Assembly (NCBI GenBank): GCA_039720395.1
Contig: CM077823.1
Span: 34,678,371 to 34,742,370 of the forward strand
From: Liquidambar formosana
Taxonomy: Eukaryota > Streptophyta > Magnoliopsida > Saxifragales > Altingiaceae
Length of the DNA stretch: 64,000 nucleotides
Reading direction: 5' to 3'
In this document: piece after piece, positions 54,743-64,000 of the stretch
Layout of the letters: each line of letters starts with the position of its first letter
Position numbering within the stretch: the stretch's first letter is position 1
The notes under the pieces: model-generated
Told to the model about the DNA's origin: nothing
The model's database searches: none
What the model saw: only the letters and a program-made list of their open reading frames with translations
Translations under genes and position numbers: made by a program

Positions 54743-57700
54743 ATGAGCATTAGCACTTCTCTATGCTATCTCCTATTTTTCATCTCTCTCATACCCAACT
54801 TCTCATCTTCTCAAATATTATTTCAGGTACATACAAGAAATAGTGTGTATATATATATATATATATATATTGTGTGTGTTTTTGTGCAACTATTGTTCCT
54901 ATATGATTAAAAATAAAGGTTTATTTGACAGGGGTTCAACTGGGAATCATGGAAGAAGGAAGGGGGTTGGTACAACTTCTTGAAAAACTCCATTCCTGAA
55001 CTGGCTACCTCTGGAATTACATATGTTTGGCTTCCTCAACCTGCTCAATCTGTTGGACCTGAAGGTATAAACTCTGTCAAGTCATCATGTTGCACACATA
55101 GAATCTGCCATGAAATTAATGATTGGATTTCTTTTGTTAAGCTTGAATGAATTTTTTTAATTCAGTAACTATAATTGTTTGTAGAGCTTCCTGATCTTAA
55201 TTATGCTGTAGTAGACACACTTTCTTCTAATTAAGTTGTATTAGAAATTCAAACTATTTATGGTGTTATTGTATCGATTTCGACCTAAGTTTGATGCAAT
55301 GCAGTCAAGCTGTAGGATCAAATGATCAAATGAGATATATGTAGGCATATATATCGTAAGGGGCAATGTTCTAAATTCTCACATTACATATTAGTCTTGG
55401 CCAAAATGAATAGGTATTGTTGAAGTGGTGAAATTTCTTTGCAAAATTTTCTTTAAAGCTCTGTTTGGATTTTGGAAAGTAGGAGGAAAAGGAAAAGAAA
55501 ATGCTTAAAGTTACTTTTTTTAAAATCCAAATGTCGGATGGAATTCAAAGTTGGTATTCTTGTTATCTTTTCATGAGTTGATGCTTACGAAGTAATTAAG
55601 TTTAGATTTATGAGATGATGGTAATGATGGTGATCATCACAACAATATTTAAAGTTAATGAATATGAAATTCCTGTATGGCTTGATCATCACAACATCTT
55701 TCATTTGAAATCTTTGCCTTGATTCACATGCTTCAATGTATTTTTTTCCCCATCTCTCAAGGGTACATGCCAGGAAGGCTCTATGATCTCAACGCGTCAA
55801 AATATGGAAACCAAGATGAATTAAAGTCACTAATAAATGCCTTCCATGGCAAGGGAATCCAATGCATTGCAGATATAGTAATAAACCACAGAACTGCAGA
55901 AAGGAAAGATGGGAGAGGAATATATGCCATCTTCGAAGGAGGAACTCCAGATAATCGCCTCGACTGGGGGCCATCCTTCATCTGTGGTGATGACACTCAA
56001 TATGGCGATGGGACAGGAAATCCTGATAGTGGAGCCCCATTTGATCCTGCCCCAGACATTGACCACATAAACACAAGGGTCCAGAGGGAGCTGTCAGATT
56101 GGATGAATTGGCTAAAAACTGATATTGGTTTTGATGGATGGCGATTTGACTTTGCTAGGGGATATTCCCCTGCTTTTACCAAGTTATATATGAAAAACAC
56201 TATGCCAAAAATTGCAGTCGGAGAAGTTTGGAATTCTCTTGCTTATGGAAGTGATGGAAAGCCAGAGTATGACCAGGATGCTCATCGGCATGAGCTTGTG
56301 AATTGGGTAAAAGCTGCTGGTGGAGTTGTGACAGCCTTTGATTTTACAACTAAAGGGATTCTTCAAGCTGCGGTAAAAGGGGAGCTAGGAAGGATGAAGG
56401 ACTCAAATGGACGGGCTCCAGGTATGATTGGAATGCTGCCAATAAATGCTGTGACTTTCATTGATAATCATGATACAGGTTCTACACAACAACTTTGGCC
56501 TTTCCCATCGGACAAAGTCATGCAGGGATATGTTTATATTCTCACTCATCCAGGGATCCCATCAATAGTAAGTTCTAATCCCTTGTTTCCTTCTACCTTC
56601 CTTTATCTTGCTAGATAACTAGTATCATCATATTGTTGATTAAAGCTGTTTTAAGTACAAAAGTATATCCAGAAAAGGGCCCTCAAATTCCTAGTCCTGT
56701 GTTTTGAGTGGAGGATTTACAATTTGTTGACGGAAATTCTTCAACTGCCCGAAATATGGGAGAACAATTTCATTTTTTTTATACAAGAAGTAACTCTCTA
56801 GAATATAAATTGACTATAAGATCACCATTCATATCATATTGTGCAGCACTTCCATGACATTAGCAAAAGATGAATCAGAGCAGTTTGAGTTTTTTGGGAA
56901 ACTTGTCAAGGATATGCTTTCTGAAAGTATGGGTGTTGATGCCCAATATGTTGTTGGTTATCTTACTAGGCAACATATAGAAAGAAATTAGCATTTATAT
57001 TTAGAGTAAGCATTTGCTGTTAAGTGTTAATCTTTGAGCTCCTGCTTCTTTGCAAGTCTTTTGAGAAATGGGAAAATACATGGTATATAGAATTAGCAGG
57101 TCTAAGTCCAATCTTACCCAGGCTTTTGGAGTGTGGGTAAGATTCAACTTGGTTGTGTTAAGACTTAGATGTGGTATATAAAGAGGGTTTCACGCCTCTA
57201 AAAGTTGTCTAGACTTTTGGAGTGTAGCGTGACTGCAAGTCTTCTGTAGTACTTCATTACCTCTATTCAGTCATACCGATGCATGGTTCTATAACTTTTC
57301 TCCCTTTCCATCTTACCCATAGCAAAAAAGAATTTTGAAAAAAAAAAAAGGTCCCATTACCAAATATCAGCAATGATAAACTCAGACAACGGATCCGTAT
57401 TCATGAAAGGAAATTCTTCAGTCATGTTACTGTTGATTAGTGTATTCTTTTAAAATCAAATATGCCCATGTGGTCATGTTTGAACTAATTTATATCTTAT
57501 CTTGTGACAGTTTTATGATCACTTCTTTGACTGGGGTCTGAAAGATGAGATCTCTAAGCTCACAGCAATCAGGGAGAGGAACAAGATCAAACCCTGCAGT
57601 GCCTTGCGTATTCTAGCGCCTGATCCGGATCTCTACTTTGCCATGATAGATGAGAAAATCATTGCCAAGATTGGGTCAAGGTATGATGTTGGAAACCTTG

Positions 57701-57765
57701 TCCCTTCAGGCTTCAAAATTGCTACTTCTGGAAATGATTATGCTGTGTGGGAGAAAAAAATGTAG
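54743..57765 (+). CDS. Alpha-amylase F (secretory, GH13; type 2), intact
   Basis: Exons 54,743-54,826, 54,932-55,064, 55,762-56,567 and 57,511-57,765 give 425 aa with consensus splice sites. Signal peptide [18 protein letters not shown], then the mature start GFNWESW. Catalytic Asp 202 (GWRFD), Glu 227 (VGEVW) and Asp 310 (NHD) are present, and the NHDTGSTQ loop is complete. It differs from type 1 by RKDGRG and CGDDTQYGD in the B-domain part and HELVNW for RQNLSDW. In exon 2 the conserved THVWLP reads TYVWLP, a His to Tyr change near the substrate cleft. This is the only intact type 2 copy in the window. Polyadenylation signal at 57,887. Confidence 0.92.
56854..56991 (+). other. Exon-like open segment inside intron 3 of copy F, unknown origin
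   Basis: Just after an acceptor-like TTGTGCAG an open frame of 45 codons reads [20 protein letters not shown] and continues with [14 protein letters not shown]. The composition looks like real protein, not random intron. B and D carry the same segment with frame-breaking indels, and type 1 copies a more decayed form. I do not recognise the family. It may be an old captured exon. Confidence 0.35.
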
Positions 57766-60700
57766 TGTTTTATGATCATCTTTGAAATGTATATGTAACA
57801 GAGTTTATGATTCAATTGGCAATATCTCTCTTATAAGTGATTCTGAAATCTTCAACAAAATTTATATGTTGAGTCATTATTGATGAAATAAAAGCTAAGA
57901 CATCCAATCATTATAACAAGTTTTGTTCCTTTCCTTTTTGACAAGAGGAAATCCACAGTAAGCTTTTAGAGGTAGACCCCAAATTGGAAAACGTTGTGCA
58001 CTGGACGGACCAGCTAGGTGCCTGGGTCCATGACCAAGGGTGGGCTTACTTGGTATGACTCTTCTATGGTTGTCTCTAATGTCATGGTCCTCAACGCGAT
58101 TTCTTCCTAGTATGTCTTTGCTACGTGACGCCTCGCACATGGTTCCCTATTTATGCGTCTGGCATCTCGTACTGTTAAAGGCCCCAACATTAATTGGTAT
58201 GGAATGGTTGGCATTCAACCTATGAAGACTATACTGCCTTGTGAGTTGTGACCAACTAGTGAAATGTGAATTGGATACAAATTTGTTGGAGAACTCACTT
58301 AGGCATGTTAGTTTGTTTAATTTGAAATTAAATAATTTAAAAAGTCTAATTAATATAGTATTGAAGGTACAATCTATTATCTTGAAATAACAAATTCAAG
58401 AAAATAATGATTATCATTACAAATAAGTATGGAAATTCAAAATAATGGTATTTCATAAAGTCCTTAGAATTGATTTTACAACAGCAACTATAGCAACTAT
58501 AGTAATAACTTCAATATTTTAAAATATTCTAATTCAAGATGATGAATTTATGCCTTAAACCTTCTGTAAAATTTCTTGAATTGTTTAATTTCGAATTAAA
58601 CGTCCAAACAGACCCATACTTAATGACCCAAATTAGTGACTGCTAGTGACTCAATTAATGAACGTCCCAAGCACTAATAGAATTTGGATTCTCACATCAA
58701 ATATTTTGGACACATTTTTTATCAATTCAAAATAAATAAAAAATAAAAAAACCCAACCTACCAAGTCGGTATACCGGCCAGGATTGCTCACTTTTGACGC
58801 CCTTACTTTACAGTCTATCTTTTAATTATATTTTTTTTTCTTGGTGGGGCCATGGGGGACTAGGGAGAAGGACCCCTCCAATCTAACAAAGACGCAAAAA
58901 GATGGACTCCTCCATCTAACAAATTCATCCATCTTAGCTAGATCAAAAATTCTGTAACCAAAGACTTTGAGGAAAAGTAGCTAACATGGTCACGTCTTCT
59001 AACATCTTTTGTACTCGAGAAAAACTTACAAAACGTGTGAAACGGGTGATGAATATTATGAGTTCAAGAGTTTGATTCTGACACGTAATTAAAATTGTAA
59101 AGCCAAATTGTAATTGGATGGGAATGATCATTCCTCTTGAGTTGGGAATGAATGCCTATTCCCGTCAAAGAGGAAATAAATTATACAAAGGAATGATCAT
59201 TTTATTCTTTTGGACTACCAAACAAATCACTTGGGATAATGCTTAGAATCACCAATCCGTTCCCTCCTTTATTCTCTCATAACAAACGCAATTTAGACTA
59301 TTTTTTATGTATGAACGGAAGTGGGAATAGAATGGTGATTCCATAATTTTTAAAAAATAAAGTCAACATTTGGTAGGCCTAAAGAATAGAATGTCGATTC
59401 CCTTGTCGGAGCCTATTTACTTCAAAAAAAGAATAATTATTTCTTCCCAAATTAAGAGAAATAGCCATATATTCCCACCTTTTAAAGAATATGACAAAGT
59501 GGTTTTAATCTCATCTTTTCCATTTCATTCCCACTCTTTACCAAACATTGGAATATAATAACCATTTCATCAAGGGTTTAATTTCTTTTGTGCCCTTATC
59601 ATCTTGAATCCCAGCATTCAATTCTATTGGGCCAACCATACTCGAAAGCTCCCTAGGTAATTGACATTAATTCTTCAATTTGTTTTATTTAAGAACCTGT
59701 CTTGCAAAATCAATTTGTTTTATTTTATAAACTACACGAATGAATTTTTACACTCAAATTTCACAATACATTTAGACACCTCATTTGGAGTGAAATTCAT
59801 CCAACTAATCGAAGCATGCTGAATTTTGACATTAAAAAAAAAAAAACTAAAACAAAAAAACTAAACTAGAAGTCAAAAATCACTAAATTGTATGTCCTAC
59901 ACAAAATAAATAGACGAAATATAGTAGAATTTTAAATTTACCCTTTTGGTCCTTCAATTGTGATAAACAAAAACCCGAGTATAATTTATAAGAAGGGGGC
60001 TATTGCCACCACATAAAGTACTTTAAACCCCCCATTAGTTTACATTTTTTAAGATTTTATAAAAAACATAAAAGATTTTTATGAAAACTAATCATATTGT
60101 TTATTAGAAAATGTTGTTCGGAACAACTTTGTAGAATGAAGTTTTTCCAAAATCTAATCATTTACACAGACTTTTTGGCCATTTACAATCTTTATTTCAG
60201 TTTCCATGAAAAATGGCTAAACAGTGTACTTAAATGACAAATTTTGGAAACAACTTCTTCTACAAAGCTGTCTGGAATGATGTTTTCTAATAAACTACGT
60301 GATTAGTTTTCGTAAATTTTTTTTTATATTTTCATAAAACTTAAAAAATATAAATTAAGCGGGGGCTTAGAGTATTTTATGTGGTGGCAATAGCTTGGCC
60401 CAATTTATAAACTTCTTATTTGCTTTGCCTTTTTTCTTTGTTGGGGAAGGGGAGACAATTCAAGATTGGCAAATATTTACACCTAGAACTATATTTGAGC
60501 ACTTTATACACATAACAAAAATCTAAGAATGTTTTGGAGGCCCTACCTATCCGGATTCGGATTTGGTGCAGTTGACTACTTTTACTGTATGGTGCAGTAA
60601 ATGTAGGATTGATGATAGGTGGGTAAGGAGGAGAAATGAAGGGCTGTTAGGCATTGGGCGTCAAATGCATCTCTCGAATTCGATCCTATAGTTACTACAC

Positions 60701-62159
60701 CATGCAGTAAATGCACCAAATCCAAATCCCTACCTATCCCCTGCCTCCAACCATGGACGAGGCCAACTATTCCCAATCCTGAAAGGAGCAGTCAAACACC
60801 ATTCATTACTTTCATTATACATTACTCTAATTTTCAATAGTGATGGTTATAAGCTTTTTACCCTCTTTTTAATTTTTCGGTTTGTGATAAAAATAACAAA
60901 AGATCGGATGTCTCCGAAGAGAACTAAAAATAGGAAAAGATGAAGTTTTATAAATTTCTTGTCACATTAACTTAATAAAAAATAAATAAATCTAAATAAT
61001 TAGTTAGTCTAAAGAGATAATGAGAAGTTAAACCTTAGACCTTCTTTCAACTTTTTAAGACGTAAATTCTCAGATTTTCTTTAAACTTCTTGAGACGTAA
61101 ATCTTAAGAATGAAAAAGTTAAACCTCAGACCCTCTTTCGACTTCTTGAGACATATATCCTCAGATTTTTTTTCGATTTCTTGAAACGTAAATCTTAAAA
61201 ATCAATCATCCATCTCTAAAGCTTACTCTCAAAATGCAAATAAACCATGGGGCTAGCTATCTAACCCCCTTAGCTATTTTAGCTAGCCAAATCATTTTTT
61301 TCCTCCTCTAATGGGTTAGCTATTTTAGCTATCGTTATTTCGGCTAGCTACATTTAGCTAGCGAATGTTCTTTAGCTAAACTATTTTTAGTTAAAAAGGT
61401 TATATTTGTCCTCTCCATATGCATCATTCTCTTTTTATCTCTTCACCAATTGATTAAAAAAAGAAAGATTATTAATAAAAATTTGAAATAGCTCAAATTA
61501 AAAAAATGTCACTTGGATAGCTAGCTAGCTATTTTAAAAAATGTCATTTTGCTAACTAAAGTAGGAAAAAAATATTTAATACCCTTGGAGATGCTCTTAG
61601 TCCTTCCTCAAGCCTATGCATTCGATAAGTGAATAAACAGAGAGTCAGAGAATGAAACTCAAAACTTTCAATTTTTGAAACGTAACCCTTTGTTATGTCC
61701 ACCACTCTTGTGGGTTTGTAAGATAATAATAAGAATAATAAAAACAATTGTGAATACAAATAGATGAGAAAAAAGATACAAACTCAAATTAGAAGTTTCC
61801 TGAAAATTCCCCCACAATTCTCCCCTTGGACTTTTCCTTAACTATCGCTTGATTTTTCTCGTGTTTTTTTTTCTTCCTTGATGGCATTGTACCAGTCAAT
61901 TTTGGGGGCTATTGCAGTCAAGTTTTCACGCCTTGATCTTATCAGTGCAGAAATATATAACAATATAACAAGAGAATAGTCACAAAGGAGACCCTGGGTC
62001 AACTTCACTACTTTTGTAATTTATACTAATTAATTAAAATTACAAATAGATTAGCCTTTATTACCTTTCAAAACCTAATTAATATCCCCAAATATGACTG
62101 GGAGTTAGAAAAACTATATATACACACACGAAACTACATATACAAACATACAAGAAAAC
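57766..62159. other. Spacer F-G, near-copy of spacer B-C
   Basis: Matches B-C almost base for base over more than 4 kb but lacks the 209-bp MITE. It contains the 410-bp foldback (59,992-60,401), the small foldback (60,555-60,727), the TAGCTA-rich repeat (about 61,250-61,590) and the G promoter with TATATATA at 62,115-62,122. No gene seen. Confidence 0.7.
59992..60401. mobile_element. 410-bp foldback element (second copy)
   Basis: Flanked by AATTTATAA (59,983-59,991 and 60,402-60,410), as in the B-C spacer; carried along by segmental duplication. Confidence 0.8.
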
Positions 62160-64000
62160 ATGAGCAGTACCACTTCTCTATGCTATCTCCTATTTTTCAT
62201 CTCTCTCATACCCAACTTCACATCTTCTCAAATATTATTTCAGGTACATATAAGAAATAATATATATATATATATATATCTATATATATATATTGTGTGT
62301 TATTCTGCAACTATTGAATTCTATGTGATTAAAATAAAGGTTTCTTGACAGGGGTTCAACTGGGAATCATGGAAGAAGGAAGGGGGATGGTACAACTTCT
62401 TGAAAAACTCCATTCCTGAACTGTCCACCTCTGGAGTTACCCATGTTTGGCTTCCTCAACCTGCTCAGTCTGCTGCACCTGAAGGTATAAACCATGTGAA
62501 GTCATCCTGCTGTACACCTATACTCTGCCTTGAAATGATAGGGTTTCTCTTGTTAATCTTGCATGAATAATATAAACTATAATTGTTTGTAGAGTTTTCT
62601 CGATCATCTTAATTCTGTTATAGTTAGACACGGTTTCTTCCAATTAAGCTGTATTAGTAATTCAAATTCAGTAACTATAGTTGCTTATGGTGTTATTGTA
62701 TCTGATTTCTACCTGATTTTGATGCAATGCAGTCTAGCTGTATGATCAAATGATTATAAGTTTCTGGTGATATATATTTATATGTAGACATGTACATCTA
62801 TACAGCAATGTTCAGGTGCTTGACGGCACGCATATGTGTCGCTGATAGTGATTGTTCATATTTGTCACATTCTTGCGTGTGATTGTCATGAACAGTCCTC
62901 ATCAGCGTTGCACCCACTTGAACATTTCATATCATATAGGTTAAGTGGTACTTTTCTTTTTTCTTTTTTTTTTTTTCTGTCTCATTATATTTTAGTCTTG
63001 GCCAAAATGCATTGGAAATGTTTAAGTGTTGAAATTTCTTTGCAAAATTTTCTTCAAGGCTCTGTTAGGACCTCAGAAAGTAGGAGGGAAAGGAAAAGAA
63101 AATTCTTAAAATTGATTTAAAATGATTTGCTTTCTTTAGCATTTTCTTTTATGAGTTCCTTTTCTTTCCCTAGTTCTTCTCAAGATCCAAATATAGGCTA
63201 AAGGTCAAAGAAGAAATTTTGAAAATTTGAAGTTTGAATGCATTGAATGTTCAAAACTTTGAAAGTTCTTGTAATAAAAATAAAATTTAAAAATTTAAAA
63301 AATCCGTAACTTGGTCGCAATTCAAAATGTGTGATTCTTGTTATCTTTTCACTTGTTGCTGCTTATGAAGGGAGTACTTGAGTTCAGATTTATGAGATGA
63401 TGGTGATCATTGCAACAATAATTTAAAAATGGGGACTTTGGCTACAAGTCTATAAAGTTGGACTTGTGCAGCCGTAAGTTTATCATAAAATGTTATGTTG
63501 CCAGAGGTTCCCCTTAAATATTTTCAAACAATATTACCCTTTCAAAAACGTCCCCCTTAGAAAGTTACATATAATCAATGTAACTATTTTTTTTAATGCA
63601 TAATTTTATATTCATCATGGGTCTTTTTACTAATTTTCCAAAAAAAAAAAAAAAAAAAAATCAATTAAATCTGAGCAAACATCTACTTGTAACTAAAGTA
63701 TATACTAAACTCACAGAAAAAAAGTTACATGAAAACAATTACTTTTAAGTTAATTGTGACTTAATTTTAGTCACAAAATATTTAAATTTTACAATTTTTT
63801 AATTTCAAACAAATTAATTTAACTGATTCAATAGTTGCATCTAATAAATTTAATAATTTTGTTTGGGGAATTGAACCCACATTAAAATAGTTACATGTTT
63901 ATTTATTTTAAAACCAATACATGTAAATAAGTAATCAATTTAACTATTTTTTTTTATACATAATTTTATTTTCATCAAGGGTCTTGTTTTGAAAGACTCG
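62160..64000 (+). CDS. Alpha-amylase G (type 1), partial: exons 1-2, cut by window end
   Basis: Exon 1 62,160-62,243 (signal peptide, [12 protein letters not shown]) and exon 2 62,352-62,484 ([15 protein letters not shown] to APEG) have normal splice sites and match copy C. The window ends inside intron 2, within the ~815-bp insertion that begins at 63,429 after TTAAAA (63,423-63,428). Whether exons 3-4 are intact cannot be told. Confidence 0.85.
63429..64000. mobile_element. Intron 2 insertion in copy G, cut by window end
   Basis: Same element as 38,858-39,672; the right end is outside the window. Confidence 0.65.

Overview
The window is plant nuclear DNA, almost certainly from a flowering plant. 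The evidence is spliced genes with GT-AG introns, secretory alpha-amylase genes of the plant type, Sirevirus (Ty1/copia) and Gypsy LTR retrotransposons, and many foldback or MITE-like elements. I cannot name the species.

Region 1 (1-25,060) is a rearranged, transposon-filled interval. It opens inside intron 2 of a truncated alpha-amylase copy (1-107). It then passes into a piece of a LAG1-type ceramide synthase gene: one clear exon at 227-382 and a possible last exon at 22,578-22,597. Between these lies a decayed Gypsy element (LTR and leader about 1,622-2,908; gag remnant about 20,737-22,030). That element is interrupted by a young Sirevirus insertion at 2,909-20,731, flanked by the 5-bp target duplication GCCAT. 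The Sirevirus is a tandem LTR-internal-LTR-internal-LTR array. Its two internal regions are essentially identical, and each carries an intact 1,419-aa gag-pol polyprotein and an intact 512-aa second ORF. Arrays of a 16-bp palindrome lie upstream of the TATA box in each LTR. A second array of the same motif lies upstream of another TATA box in front of the 512-aa ORF, which suggests an internal promoter. MITE-like elements (23,365-23,780 and 24,552-25,052) lead into the gene cluster.

Region 2 (25,060-64,000) is a tandem cluster of four-exon alpha-amylase genes (GH13, secretory AMY1-like). Seven copies, all on the + strand and labelled here A-G, alternate between two subtypes: A, C, E, G are type 1 and B, D, F are type 2. 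A (426 aa), C (422 aa) and F (425 aa) have open, correctly spliced reading frames with the catalytic Asp/Glu/Asp. B is broken by a 1-bp deletion and loss of a splice donor, D by a SINE in exon 3 and a stop codon, and E by two frameshifts. G runs off the window after exon 2. The repeating pair is about 12 kb. B-C and F-G are also related by a more recent duplication of about 24.6-24.8 kb. Comparing copies gives empty sites for several inserted elements: a 209-bp MITE, two long-TIR elements with 9-bp target duplications, an 815-bp intron insertion and the SINE.

The intact amylases would be secreted endo-acting starch-degrading enzymes. Their promoters share a TATA box only about 45 bp before the ATG and a conserved block with core GGAGACCCTGGGTCAAC. 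In type 2 genes part of that proximal promoter is tandemly duplicated.
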